From Acidimicrobiales bacterium (GTDB lineage: Bacteria > Actinomycetota > Acidimicrobiia > Acidimicrobiales > VFJN01), in contig DATHJB010000181.1 of the NCBI GenBank assembly GCA_035316325.1, positions 1-36,120 of the forward strand: 36,120 bases of DNA, given 5' to 3'. Positions 6,898-16,938 of the stretch are shown one piece after another. Positions within the stretch are counted from its first letter, which is position 1; each line of letters starts with the position of its first letter. The notes below the pieces were generated by a model. The model saw nothing but the letters and a program-made list of their open reading frames with translations. It was not told where the DNA came from and ran no database searches. The position numbers were made by a program, and so were the translations under genes.

Positions 6898-7695
6898 GTG
6901 TCCGACGTGTCCGATCCGACCGAGACCGAGGCCGAGGCCGAGGCCGAGGTGCCCGCGCACACCGGCTCCCGGGCCACACAGGTGCTGGGACTGGCCGCCC
7001 TCGCGGCGCTGGCGCTGTGGGTCCTGTACGGCCTGGTGTGGAGCCCGCCCGACCGGGAGATGGGCGACCTGGTGCGGTTGCTCTACGTCCACGTGCCGGT
7101 GGCGATCCTGTTCTACGCCGGCGCCGGGCTCACCACGTTCGCCTCGCTGATGTGGCTCAGGCGTCGCTCGCCGGGCTGGGACGCGCTGGCGGTCGCGGCC
7201 GCCGAGCTGGGCGTGGTGTTCGGAGCGCTCACGCTGCTCACCGGGTCGATCTGGGGCAAGCCGACCTGGAACACCTTCTGGACCTGGGATGCCCGCCTCA
7301 CGTCGACGGCGCTGCTGGAGGTGCTGCTGATCGGCTACCTGGCGGTGCGCCGCGTCGACCCGTCGCCGTCGGGTGGTTCGACCCGGGCGTCGATCCTCGG
7401 CCTGCTGCTGTTCCCGAACGTGATCATCGTGCACTTCTCGGTCGACTGGTGGCGTTCGCTGCACCAGAAGGCCACCGTCACCCGCCTCGACCCGACGATC
7501 GAGGGCGACATGCTGGTGGCGCTGATGGTCGGGATGGCGGCCGGCGGTCTGGTGTTCGCCTGGCTGCTGATCCACCGCTTCCGGGTCGCCTGGCTGGAGC
7601 AGCAGGTGGAGCGTCACGACCTCGACGCCGCCGTCGCCGCCCGCCGCGCCGAGGGCCAGCTGTCCACCAACGAACCGGAGGCCCAGCCCGCATGA
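6898..7695 (+). CDS. ccmC: Haem handling protein CcmC
   Basis: A 265-residue membrane protein of the haem handling family. The Trp-rich WWD motif is at residues 119-131 (WGKPTWNTFWTWD). His residues that could be axial haem ligands are H65 (YVHVPVA) and H179 (IIVHFSV). CcmC loads haem onto CcmE at the outer face of the membrane. The GTG start at 6898 follows the ccmB stop by three bases. The N-terminus has an acidic Glu-Ala repeat and the C-terminus a charged cytoplasmic tail that overlaps ccmD by four bases. Confidence 0.93.
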   Translation: MSDVSDPTETEAEAEAEVPAHTGSRATQVLGLAALAALALWVLYGLVWSPPDREMGDLVRLLYVHVPVAILFYAGAGLTTFASLMWLRRRSPGWDALAVAAAELGVVFGALTLLTGSIWGKPTWNTFWTWDARLTSTALLEVLLIGYLAVRRVDPSPSGGSTRASILGLLLFPNVIIVHFSVDWWRSLHQKATVTRLDPTIEGDMLVALMVGMAAGGLVFAWLLIHRFRVAWLEQQVERHDLDAAVAARRAEGQLSTNEPEAQPA

Positions 7696-7853
7696 GCGCA
7701 GTCGTACACGTGGTGGCGATGTCCGACGGCGGCTACGTGGCTGCCGGGTGGGTGGGCGCCGTCGGCCTGGTCGGGGCCTACGTGCTGGTGACGCTGCGGC
7801 GTGGCCGTCGGCTGTCGCGGCGGGTCCCGGAAGGCGACCGTCGGTGGAGCTGA
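7692..7853 (+). CDS. ccmD: Small membrane protein CcmD
   Basis: A 53-residue ORF starting with ATG at 7692, which overlaps the ccmC stop (ATGA). It has one membrane segment (about residues 18-36, GYVAAGWVGAVGLVGAYVLV) followed by a strongly basic tail (RRGRRLSRR), the known CcmD plan. CcmD helps release holo-CcmE from CcmABC. It is easily missed because of its size and because a longer out-of-family frame runs into it. It overlaps ccmE by ten bases. Confidence 0.82.
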   Translation: MSAVVHVVAMSDGGYVAAGWVGAVGLVGAYVLVTLRRGRRLSRRVPEGDRRWS

Positions 7854-8313
7854 GCCCCCGCGTCGACACGACACCGCCGCCCTCGACGCCCGGACGGTCG
7901 ACCCGGCGTTGGCTGGTCTGGGGCGTGGCCGGCGCGCTGGTGCTGGTGGTCGGGGCCCTGGTCTACAAGGGCCTGTCCGACGCGGCGCTGTACTTCCGCA
8001 CCGCCGACGAGGCCGTCGCCCAGCGCGACGAGCTGGGCGACCGGCGCTTCCGCATGGAGGGCACGGTCGACGCCGAGCCCGTCGAGGCCGGGAACGGCAT
8101 CGAGTTCGACGTGACCCACGACGACGTCACCGTGGCCGTGCACCACGAGGGTGCCGCCCCCGAGATGTTCGCCCCCGGCATCCCCGTGGTGATCGAGGGC
8201 AGCTGGGACTCCTCGGGTGCGTTCTTCGCCAGCGACCACATCCTCGTCCGCCACGACGAGAGCTACGAGTCGCAAGAGGACTACGAGGAGCGGATGAGCG
8301 AGGCGGACGGAGG

Positions 8314-8317
<4 letters not shown>
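7844..8317 (+). CDS. ccmE: Haem chaperone CcmE
   Basis: A 157-residue protein with one N-terminal membrane anchor (about residues 23-41) and a small beta-barrel outside. The covalent haem site is the HxxxY motif at H137-Y141 (RHDESY), equivalent to the KHDENY region of E. coli CcmE, so this is the His type and not the Cys variant. CcmE takes haem from CcmC and passes it to CcmF. I chose GTG at 7844; it overlaps ccmD by ten bases, and the stop overlaps the ccmF start (GTGA). Confidence 0.92.
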
Positions 8318-10316
<1,999 letters not shown>

Positions 10317-10320
<4 letters not shown>

Positions 10321-10964
10321 CCGACGTCAGGGACGACGCCCCGGCGCCCGACGACGACGCCGTGGCGGGCGGCGGCGACGACCTCGACTCCGGCGTCGAC
10401 GCGCCGCGCCACCGCCGGAGTGCGCTGGCGATCTCGCTGGCGGTCGCCCTGCTGGTGGCGGGGTTCGTCGTGGTGCTCGCTACTCGTGAGCCTGCCATCA
10501 ACCGCCGGTCGGAGAGCGACCGGATCGGCAAGGTCGCCCCGGAGCTCGTGGGCCAGACGCTCGACGGCGGCTCCTTCGACATCGACAAGCACCTGGGCCG
10601 CTGGGTGGTGGTCAACTTCTTCGCCACCTGGTGCCGGCCGTGCGTGGTGGAGCACCCCGAGCTGGACGCCTTCCAGCGTGAGCACGCCGAGTCGGGCGAC
10701 GCCGTGGTGGTGAGCATCCTCTACGACGACGACGCCGACGAGGCCCAGCAGTTCTTCGCGGACCGGGGCGGCGACTGGCCGGTCGTGCTCGACGACTCCG
10801 GCCTCGCCGCCGCCTACGGCGTGACCGGCGTGCCCGAGACCTACCTGGTGGCCCCGAGCGGCCGGGTGGCGGTGAAGCTGACCGGCGGCGTCACCCGGGA
10901 CGGGTTGAACGGCTACATCCAGGAGATCGAGGCCATGGCCGGCGCCGACGAGGTCGGGGGATGA
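10317..10964 (+). CDS. ccmG: Membrane-anchored thiol-disulfide oxidoreductase CcmG/ResA-like
   Basis: A 215-residue protein with an acidic N-terminal tail, one membrane anchor (about residues 36-56) and a thioredoxin fold. The redox motif is WCRPC (C106, C109) in VVNFFATWCRPC. The cis-Pro loop TGVPETYLV is present. It reduces the apocytochrome Cys pair, directly or through CcmH, on the outer face of the membrane. The acidic cytoplasmic tail of about 30 residues is longer than in E. coli CcmG. Four-base overlaps link it to ccmF and ccmH. Confidence 0.92.
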
Positions 10965-11425
10965 GCCGCCGCCGGACGGGATGGTTCGCTATGGCCGCGG
11001 TGCTCGCCGTGGCCCTGGTCGTGGGCGTGACCCAGAGCCGCGAGCCGACGACCCCCGCAGCGCGGGCGCAGCACCTCGCCGAGCAGCTGATGTGCCCCAA
11101 CTGCGACGGGCAGTCGGTGGCCGACTCGGCGTCGAGCGCGTCGCACGGCATCCGCCAGTACATCGACACCCGCATCGGCGAGGGCGCCAGCGACGACCAG
11201 ATCCGCGACGAGCTGGCCCGCGAGTACGGCGACCACATCATCCTCACGCCCGGCCGGTCGGGCCTCGCCAGCCTGGTGTGGACGCTGCCGGTCGCGGTGC
11301 TGGTGGCGGCCTTCGGCGGCGTCGCCCTGGCGTTCCGGCGCTGGCGGCACCGGGCCGTCGTCCACGCCTCCGACGCCGACCGGGCGCTCGTCGAGAAGTC
11401 GCTGGAGGAGCTGGACACCCGATGA
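10961..11425 (+). CDS. ccmH: Cytochrome c maturation thioredoxin-like protein CcmH
   Basis: A 154-residue protein with an N-terminal membrane segment, an outer three-helix domain carrying LMCPNC (C45, C48; the family motif is LRCxxC), and a second membrane segment (about 108-128). CcmH reduces or holds the apocytochrome CxxCH cysteines for CcmF. GQSVADS after the motif is family-typical. It overlaps both neighbours by four bases. Confidence 0.93.
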   Translation: MSRRRTGWFAMAAVLAVALVVGVTQSREPTTPAARAQHLAEQLMCPNCDGQSVADSASSASHGIRQYIDTRIGEGASDDQIRDELAREYGDHIILTPGRSGLASLVWTLPVAVLVAAFGGVALAFRRWRHRAVVHASDADRALVEKSLEELDTR

Positions 11426-12180
11426 CGACCACGGGCACGCGGGTGCGGGAGCTCGACGCCGACGACCTGGCGGTGCTGGAGGAGGAGCGGGAGTTCCTCC
11501 TCCGGTCGCTGCAGGACCTCGACGACGAGCACGAGGCCGGCGACGTCGACGAGCACGACTACCAGGCCTTGCGCGACGACTACACCGCCCGCGCCGCCCG
11601 GGTGATCCGGGCGATCGAGCAACACCGGGCCCGCGAGGCCGAGCCCGAGTCCCGGTCGATCCGCTGGCGGCGGCTCGCCGTGGTCGCCGGCATCGTCGCC
11701 TTCGCCCTGCTCGCCGGGGTGCTGGTGGCCACCGCCGCCGGTCGCCGCGAGCCCGGCGAGACGGCGACCGGCAACATCCGTGAGACCAGCCGCGGCCGGA
11801 TCGAGGACGCCATCGCCCTCGCCGCCCCCGGGAGCGAGAACTACGAGGGGGCGATCGCCGAGCTGGACGACGTCCTAGGGATGTCGCCCGACAACGTCGA
11901 GGCGATGACCTGGAAGGGCTGGTTCCAGTACCTGTCGGGCGACAGCCCCCAGGGCCTGTCCACCCTGACGGCGGCGGTCCAGACCGACGACACGTTCCCC
12001 GCCACCCACGCCTTCCTGGCCATCGTCCTCACCCGGCTGGGCCGCCCGGACCTCGCCGCCACCGAGCTGGAGAGGCTCGACGCCCTCGACCCACCCGCCC
12101 AGATCCTGGGCATGGTCGAGAGCCTCCGCGCCCAGATCGCCGCAGCGGCGACCACCACGACGGCGCCGCCGGCTCCGTAG
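11422..12180 (+). CDS. ccmI: CcmI-like TPR protein, apocytochrome chaperone
   Basis: A 252-residue protein. Residues 10-70 are a charged helical segment with the pattern of CcmI N-termini (LLRSLQDLDDEHEAGDVDE then YQAL). A membrane segment follows (85-106), then an outer domain with TPR-like repeats (about 130-225) and an Ala/Thr/Pro tail. CcmI binds the apocytochrome C-terminus and passes it to CcmFH. The ATG at 11422 overlaps the ccmH stop. It is the last gene of the operon; a hairpin starts at the base after its stop codon. Confidence 0.82.
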   Translation: MTTTGTRVRELDADDLAVLEEEREFLLRSLQDLDDEHEAGDVDEHDYQALRDDYTARAARVIRAIEQHRAREAEPESRSIRWRRLAVVAGIVAFALLAGVLVATAAGRREPGETATGNIRETSRGRIEDAIALAAPGSENYEGAIAELDDVLGMSPDNVEAMTWKGWFQYLSGDSPQGLSTLTAAVQTDDTFPATHAFLAIVLTRLGRPDLAATELERLDALDPPAQILGMVESLRAQIAAAATTTTAPPAP

Positions 12181-12221
12181 TTGCGACAGAACCGGCCCGA
12201 AGCGAGCCGATCCTGTCGCAA
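12181..12221. terminator. Hairpin ending the ccm operon (convergent)
   Basis: The left arm TTGCGACAGAACCGGC (12181-12196) pairs with the right arm at 12206-12221 at 14 of 16 positions, leaving a 9-base loop. It starts directly after the ccmI stop and ends 10 bp before the phosphatase stop on the other strand. No T-tract follows. It shares short sequence blocks with the hairpin at 1511. Confidence 0.65.
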
Positions 12222-12231
12222 CTTCGAGGCG

Positions 12232-12738
12232 CTAGGCCCCGGGGTCGGTCGACTTCTCCTTGGGCACCTTCGCGGGGGCGGGGACGTGGTGGGCGTCGGT
12301 CCAGTGGTGGCCGTTGCCGCCGAGCACCCAGGTCGACGCCTTGGGCCAGGTCAGCTGGTGGTGGAAGGTGGTGCCCTCGATGCGCAGCTCCGACAGCAGG
12401 TCGGGGATCACGTCGCCGTGGCTGCACAGGGCGGCGACGTCGCCGAGCGCCTGCAGCTCGCCGGCCAGCGCCAGGGCTGCCGGGCCGTCGCTGCCCTCCC
12501 GCAGCCGGGCGTCGGTCTCGACGGGGAGCCCGAGCGCCGCGCCCAGTGGCTCCAGCGTCTCGACGCAGCGGGTGGACGGGCTCGACACCAGCCGGGTCAG
12601 GCCCGCGTCGGCGAGCCGGGCGGCGATCCCGTTGGCCTGGCGGCGGCCCTTCTTGCTGAGCGGTCGGAGGTCGTCGTCGCCCGACCAGGCGCTGCGACTA
12701 CCCGCGTCGGCGTGGCGGATGAGGTAGAGCGTCGACAT
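12232..12738 (-). CDS. SixA-like histidine phosphatase
   Basis: A 168-residue protein of the histidine phosphatase superfamily. The phosphoacceptor motif is LYLIRHADAG at the N-terminus (RHA rather than RHG, as in SixA). The second half has LCSHGDVIPDLL, which supplies the second catalytic His. SSPSTRCVET is the usual substrate-pocket segment. SixA removes phosphate from phosphohistidine; other members act on small molecules. The ATG at 12738 shares one base with the stop of the upstream cysteine desulfurase gene (TGATG). The link to sulfur or Fe-S metabolism is only positional. Confidence 0.85.
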   Translation of the reverse strand: MSTLYLIRHADAGSRSAWSGDDDLRPLSKKGRRQANGIAARLADAGLTRLVSSPSTRCVETLEPLGAALGLPVETDARLREGSDGPAALALAGELQALGDVAALCSHGDVIPDLLSELRIEGTTFHHQLTWPKASTWVLGGNGHHWTDAHHVPAPAKVPKEKSTDPGA

Positions 12739-13859
12739 CACGCCGATGATGTCAGGGCACGCAACTCGGCGACGACCCGGGGCAGGGCGTCGAGCAGGCG
12801 GTCGACGTCGGCGCCGGCGGACGACCACCCCGTGGAGAGCCGCAGGCTGTGGTGGGCGTCGACGCCCATGGCCGCCAGCACCGGCGACGGCTCCAGCCCC
12901 TCCGAGGCGCAGGCGCTGCCGGAGTGGGCGGCGATGCCGTACCGGTCGAGGCCGAGGAGCACCGCCTGGGGCTCGATCCCCTCGACGCCGAGGCAGACCA
13001 GATGGGGGAGCCGTCGCTCGTCGTCGGGCGATCCGTAGAGGGTCAGTCCCTCGGGGAGCGACGCGAGGATGCGGGTGGAGAGGCGGCGTTGATCGTCGGC
13101 TTCGGCATCGAGGCGGCCGGGCGCGGCCAGCTCGGCGCAGGCGGCGCCGAAGCCCACCAGCCCGGGGACGTTCTCGGCCCCCGCCCGGCGGGCCCGCTCC
13201 TGGTCACCGCCCACCAGCAGCGGTCGGAGCCGCAGGCCCCGGCGGATGAGCAGCGCGCCGACGCCCGGCGGCCCGCCCAGCTTGTGGGCGCTCACCGACA
13301 GCAGGTCGATGCCGAGGCCCCGGAAGTCGATCGGCACGCGGCCGGCGGCCTGGGCGGCGTCGACGTGCACCAGCACGCCGCGCTCGCGGCACGCGGCGGC
13401 CACCTCGGCGACCGGCTGCAGGGTGCCGACCTCGTGGTTGCCCCACTGGAGGTGCACGACCGCGGTGTCGGGGCGGACGGCGGCGAGCACGGCGTCGGGG
13501 TCGGTCCGGCCGGTGGCGTCGGGGGCGACGGACGTGACGTCGCCGTGGCGCTCGGCCGCCAGTCGCACCGCCGAGTGCTCGACGGCCGGCACCACCTGGT
13601 GGGCACCCCGCTCGGCGGCGCCCCAGCAGGCGGCGGCGATCGCCTCGGTCGCCCCGCTGGTGAAGCACACCTCGCGGTTGCGGGCGCCCAGCAGCTCCGC
13701 CACTTGAGTGCGGGCCTGCTCGACGGCGTAGCGGGCCGCCAGCCCCTCGGCGTGGATGCGGCCGGGATCGCCCACCCGGTCGAGCCACTCGACCATCGCG
13801 GCCCGGGCCGCCGGCCGCAGCGGCGACGTCGAGGCGTGGTCGAGGTAGACCCTGCGCAC
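12738..13859 (-). CDS. Cysteine desulfurase (NifS/IscS class V aminotransferase)
   Basis: A 373-residue PLP enzyme. The PLP Lys is K193 in SVSAHKLGGPPG, the Asp that binds the ring is D167 in VDAAQA, the stacking His is H95, and the persulfide Cys is C317 in HSGSACAS. These are the class I (NifS/IscS) signatures, and the short active-site loop fits that class. It takes sulfur from cysteine to supply Fe-S clusters or tRNA thiolation. It starts with GTG at 13859, six bases after the SufR-like regulator gene. Regulator, desulfurase and the divergent Mrp ATPase form a plausible Fe-S assembly locus. Confidence 0.92.
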   Translation of the reverse strand: MRRVYLDHASTSPLRPAARAAMVEWLDRVGDPGRIHAEGLAARYAVEQARTQVAELLGARNREVCFTSGATEAIAAACWGAAERGAHQVVPAVEHSAVRLAAERHGDVTSVAPDATGRTDPDAVLAAVRPDTAVVHLQWGNHEVGTLQPVAEVAAACRERGVLVHVDAAQAAGRVPIDFRGLGIDLLSVSAHKLGGPPGVGALLIRRGLRLRPLLVGGDQERARRAGAENVPGLVGFGAACAELAAPGRLDAEADDQRRLSTRILASLPEGLTLYGSPDDERRLPHLVCLGVEGIEPQAVLLGLDRYGIAAHSGSACASEGLEPSPVLAAMGVDAHHSLRLSTGWSSAGADVDRLLDALPRVVAELRALTSSA

Positions 13860-13864
13860 GACCG

Positions 13865-14566
13865 TTAGCTGCCCGTGACCGCCGTGACGCAGCGCTCGCC
13901 GCCGGTGGGCAGCGACAGGGCGGTCTCGGTGATCATCGGGCCGCCGCCGTAGAGGGTCTCGAGCATCCCCCGCACCATCCCCCGGTCGACCGCGCAGATC
14001 ACCGGGTGCTCGATGACCACGCCGCCGAAGGGGCAGTTCTCGTTGACGATGTTGAGGTCCTCGGCGTGGGAGGCGAAGCCGTGGGCGGTGAGGGCGTCGG
14101 CCACGGTGTGCAGTGCCGCCTGGAACGACCGGTGCTTGTCGGACCCCGGCGACATCGAGCCCGCCATCGCCCGCCCGTACTCCACGCCGACCTCCTCGGC
14201 GAGCCGCTCCGACCGCTCCGTGCCCAGCTCCTGGAGCGCCCGGCCCAGCAGTGACGTGATCACGTCGTCGTGGCGCAGCGGCAGGTCCAGCGAGATGCCC
14301 CCGCCGGCGATGCGGTAGCGCTTCGACGGCCGTCCCGCCCCGCCGCCCGTCGGCCGGCCGACGTCGACGATCACGTAACCGCCGGCGACCAGCTTGTCGA
14401 GGTGGTGGCGGGCGACGTTGGGGTGGAGGTCGAACTCCTGGGCGACCGCCGACGCCGTGGCTCCCTCGTCGCTCTCGTGGACGTAGAGGTAGATGGCCCG
14501 CCGGGTGGGATCGCCGAACGCGGAGGTCACCGCCGTCACGACCGAGGCGAAATCGGTCGCGGACAT
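13865..14566 (-). CDS. SufR-like Fe-S-sensing winged-helix regulator
   Basis: A 233-residue protein. Residues 15-85 form a winged helix of the ArsR/DeoR-like type (FGDPTRRAIYLYVH and VARHHLDKLVAGGY). The C-terminal half holds three cysteines, C178 (NENCPFGG), C191 (VICAVDRG) and C226 (GERCVTAV), plus H187; this spacing resembles SufR regulators that bind an Fe-S cluster and repress suf genes. It is followed at once by a cysteine desulfurase and is divergent from Mrp, so it likely controls both. I chose the ATG at 14566, preceded by GGAG nine bases upstream; an in-frame ATG at 14605 would run into the shared promoter region. Confidence 0.78.
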   Translation of the reverse strand: MSATDFASVVTAVTSAFGDPTRRAIYLYVHESDEGATASAVAQEFDLHPNVARHHLDKLVAGGYVIVDVGRPTGGGAGRPSKRYRIAGGGISLDLPLRHDDVITSLLGRALQELGTERSERLAEEVGVEYGRAMAGSMSPGSDKHRSFQAALHTVADALTAHGFASHAEDLNIVNENCPFGGVVIEHPVICAVDRGMVRGMLETLYGGGPMITETALSLPTGGERCVTAVTGS

Positions 14567-14631
14567 CGGGGGCTGCTCCACGGTCGGTATTCTACCTACG
14601 GCCATAGTGCTAATCCCCGGGGAGCGAATCG
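14567..14631. promoter_or_regulatory. Divergent promoter region between sufR-like gene and mrp
   Basis: The 65 bp are locally AT-rich compared with their surroundings, with TATTCTACC and TAGTGCTAAT blocks that could hold back-to-back -10 elements. GGGGAG lies just before the mrp ATG. An Fe-S-responsive operator would be expected here, but I see no clear symmetric site. Confidence 0.4.
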
Positions 14632-15774
14632 ATGTCCGTCAGCGAAGCCCAGGTGCTCGATGCCCTGCGCCCGGTCGAGGACCCTGAGCTGCACCGCAGC
14701 ATCGTCGACCTCGACATGGTGCGGAAGATCGCCATCGACGGCAGCCAGGTGGCTGTCACCGTGGCGCTCACCATCGCCGGCTGTCCGCTGAAGAACGAGA
14801 TCACCCGCCGGGTCGACGAAGCGGTCGTCGCCCTCGACGGTGTCGACAGCCTCGACCTCGACTTCACCGTGATGACCGACGAGGAGCGGGCCACCCTGCG
14901 CAGCACGCTCCACGGCGACCCGGCGTCGACCGCGGGGTCGCAGCAGGCGCACGGTCATGCCGAGGGCCGGGCGATCCCGTTCGCCGACCCGTCGTCCACC
15001 ACCCGGGTGCTGCTGGTGGCGTCGGGCAAGGGCGGCGTGGGCAAGTCGTCGGTCACGACGAACCTGGCGGTCGCACTGGCCGCCCGGGGCAAGGACGTGG
15101 CGGTGGTCGACGCCGACGTGTGGGGCTTCTCCATCCCCCGCATGCTGGGCGTCGAGCATCCGCCGACCGTCATCGACTCGATGCTGGTGCCCCCCGAGGC
15201 CCACGGCGTGCGCTGCATCTCCATGGGGTTCTTCGCCCAGGAGGACCAGCCGGTGATCTGGCGGGGGCCGATGCTGCACAAGGCCCTGGAGCAGTTCCTC
15301 ACCGACGTGTTCTGGGACGAGCCCGACTTCCTGGTGGTCGACCTGCCGCCCGGCACCGGCGACATCTCGATCAGCCTCGCCCAGTTCCTGCCCCGCTCCG
15401 AGGTCTACGTGGTGACCACCCCGCAGCCGGCGGCCCAGCGGGTGGCCCAGCGGGCGGCGTTCATGGCCCAGAAGGTGAACCTCGAGGTGAAGGGCGTGAT
15501 CGAGAACATGTCGTGGTTCGCCGGCGACGACGGCAAGCGCTACCAGATCTTCGGCGAGGGCGGCGGTGAGGAGCTGGCCAACCGCCTCGGTGTGCCGCTC
15601 ATCGGCCGGGTGCCGCTGGTGTCGGAGCTGCGTGAAGGTGGCGACACCGGTCAGCCGATCGCCTCGACCGACCCCGACGGCGAGGCCGCCCAGGTGTTCG
15701 CCCAGATCGCCCAGGTCATCGACGTCGAGATGGCCCCCAAGCGGATCTACCACCCCGAGCTCCGCCTGAACTAG
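14632..15774 (+). CDS. Mrp/ApbC/NBP35-family Fe-S carrier ATPase
   Basis: A 380-residue protein. Residues 1-90 are a MIP18 (DUF59) domain with C51 in IAGCPLK. A linker leads to a P-loop ATPase with a deviant Walker A, GKGGVGKSS (132-140), DADVWGFSIPRMLG, and VDLPPGTGD as Walker B. Mrp proteins carry Fe-S clusters on a C-terminal CxxC shared by a dimer. Here the matching stretch reads ENMSWFAGDDGKRY, with no Cys pair. The protein may bind its cluster differently or act as a chaperone without a stable cluster. The neighbours (desulfurase, SufR-like) support an Fe-S role. Confidence 0.9.
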   Translation: MSVSEAQVLDALRPVEDPELHRSIVDLDMVRKIAIDGSQVAVTVALTIAGCPLKNEITRRVDEAVVALDGVDSLDLDFTVMTDEERATLRSTLHGDPASTAGSQQAHGHAEGRAIPFADPSSTTRVLLVASGKGGVGKSSVTTNLAVALAARGKDVAVVDADVWGFSIPRMLGVEHPPTVIDSMLVPPEAHGVRCISMGFFAQEDQPVIWRGPMLHKALEQFLTDVFWDEPDFLVVDLPPGTGDISISLAQFLPRSEVYVVTTPQPAAQRVAQRAAFMAQKVNLEVKGVIENMSWFAGDDGKRYQIFGEGGGEELANRLGVPLIGRVPLVSELREGGDTGQPIASTDPDGEAAQVFAQIAQVIDVEMAPKRIYHPELRLN

Positions 15775-15813
15775 CCGCGACTGGCGGGCACGTCGGACGG
15801 CCCTGACGGCTAG
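15771..15813. terminator. Inverted repeat spanning two convergent stop codons
   Basis: CTAGCCG (15771-15777) and CGGCTAG (15807-15813) are perfect inverted arms. Each arm contains the TAG stop of one of the convergent genes, mrp and clpP. It could be a weak bidirectional terminator; the 29-base loop and lack of T-tract make this uncertain. Confidence 0.4.
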
Positions 15814-16442
15814 CTGGCTGCCTTCTCGGTGTCGGGCTTGTGGAAGCCGGTGGCGGGGCGGGGGGAGCGTTGGGTGAGGACCTCGTCGACCAGGCCGTAG
15901 GCGACCGCGTCCTCGCCGCGGAGGATGTAGTCGCGGTCGAGGTCGGCCTTGATCTTCTCCCGGGGCTGGCCGGTGCGCTCGGTGAGGACGTCGACCATGC
16001 GCTCCCGCAGAAGGACCATCTCGGCGATCTGGATCTCCATGTCGGCGGACTGGCCGCCGGCGCTGCCGTGGGGCTGGTGGATGAGCACCCGGGCGTTGGG
16101 CAGCAGGTAGCGCTGACCGGGGGCGCCGGCGGCGAGCAGCACGGCGGCGGCCGAGGCGGCCTGGCCCACGCACACCGTGTGCACCGGGGCGCCGACGAAC
16201 TGCATGGCGTCGTAGATCCCGAAGAGGCCGAGCATGTCGCCGCCGGGGGAGTTGATGTAGAGGTTGATCGGCCGCTCCTGGTCCTCGCCCTCGAGGTGGA
16301 GGAGCTGGGCGATGATCAGGTTGGCGATGTCGTCGTCGATGGCCCGCCCCAGGAAGATGATCCGCTCTCGCAGGAGGCGGGAGTAGATGTCGTAGGCCCG
16401 CTCCCCCCGGTTGGTGGTCTCGATGACGGTCGGGATCAGCAT
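15810..16442 (-). CDS. clpP: ATP-dependent Clp protease proteolytic subunit
   Basis: A 210-residue ClpP. The catalytic triad is S97 (VGQAASAAAV), H122 (LIHQPHG) and D171 (LDRDY), at the same numbers as in mature E. coli ClpP. The oxyanion region SPGGDM is at 65-70. It forms the tetradecameric peptidase that works with ClpX or ClpC. I chose the ATG at 16442, which has AGGAG ten or so bases upstream; the in-frame TTG at 16466 is less likely. No clpX or second clpP is visible here. Upstream lies a palindrome shared in form with one in front of the divergent gene. Confidence 0.93.
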   Translation of the reverse strand: MLIPTVIETTNRGERAYDIYSRLLRERIIFLGRAIDDDIANLIIAQLLHLEGEDQERPINLYINSPGGDMLGLFGIYDAMQFVGAPVHTVCVGQAASAAAVLLAAGAPGQRYLLPNARVLIHQPHGSAGGQSADMEIQIAEMVLLRERMVDVLTERTGQPREKIKADLDRDYILRGEDAVAYGLVDEVLTQRSPRPATGFHKPDTEKAAS

Positions 16443-16462
16443 GGCGCTCGTCTCTCCTGAGT

Positions 16463-16478
16463 GCAACCAATGGGTTGC
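16463..16478. promoter_or_regulatory. Palindromic operator candidate, clpP-proximal copy
   Basis: GCAACC-AATG-GGTTGC is a perfect 6-bp inverted repeat with a 4-base spacer, 21 bp upstream of the clpP ATG. It has the same form, GCAACY-N4-RGTTGC, as the site at 16509-16524; the centres are 46 bp apart. Confidence 0.6.
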
Positions 16479-16506
16479 GCTTCACGGTAAGGGCGCCGCC
16501 GGCGAA

Positions 16507-16526
16507 CCGCAACTGTAGAGTTGCGG
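16507..16526. promoter_or_regulatory. Palindromic operator candidate, SRPBCC-proximal copy
   Basis: CCGCAACT-GTAG-AGTTGCGG has perfect 8-bp arms and a 4-base spacer. It ends two bases before the ATG of the SRPBCC gene, so a bound protein would block its start region. It is the second copy of the GCAACY-N4-RGTTGC form. The ArsR-type regulator encoded downstream is the likeliest binder. Confidence 0.65.
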
Positions 16527-16528
16527 GT

Positions 16529-16924
16529 ATGGCGAACGACGAGGTGACACGGACCGTCGAGCTGGATGCCGCCCCCGAGGCGGTGTGGGACCTGCTGATC
16601 GACGAGGAGAGCCGCCGCGAGTGGCTCGACGACGAGGACGCCGCCGCCCGCGAGGTGCGGGTCGACCACAGCGAGCCGGGGCGCTCCCTGGTGTGGACCT
16701 GGTGGCACCCCGACGACCCGGCCGGCGCCTCGCAGGTGCGCGTCGTGCTCGACGAGGGCCCCGAGGGGAACACCCACCTGGTGGTGACCGAGCGCCTGCT
16801 GGTCCCGGCACCGACGTCGGCCCGCCTCCAGGCCTCGGCGAGCGTTGCCGCCACCTCGACGTGGGACCACCGCCTGCTGGGGCTGGAGCTCCTGGTGGTC
16901 GCCGCCGGCGCGTTCGTCGCCTGA
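16529..16924 (+). CDS. SRPBCC / AHSA1-like hydrophobic ligand-binding protein
   Basis: A 131-residue protein with the START/AHSA1 fold pattern: VTRTVELDAAPEAVWDLLID at the N-terminus, WTWWHPDD in the middle strands, HLVVTERLL, and a final helix. Such proteins bind small hydrophobic ligands and are often encoded next to an ArsR-type regulator, as here. The ATG at 16529 has no clear Shine-Dalgarno, and the palindrome covers the site where one would be, so it may be translated from a very short leader. It is the first gene of a two-gene unit. Confidence 0.8.
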   Translation: MANDEVTRTVELDAAPEAVWDLLIDEESRREWLDDEDAAAREVRVDHSEPGRSLVWTWWHPDDPAGASQVRVVLDEGPEGNTHLVVTERLLVPAPTSARLQASASVAATSTWDHRLLGLELLVVAAGAFVA

Positions 16925-16938
16925 GCCGAGCGAACGTC

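Noticed and set aside
14567-14605. The longer start of the SufR-like gene (ATG 14605)
   Set aside because: It would extend translation over the shared promoter region and add residues with no family match; ATG 14566 has GGAG upstream.
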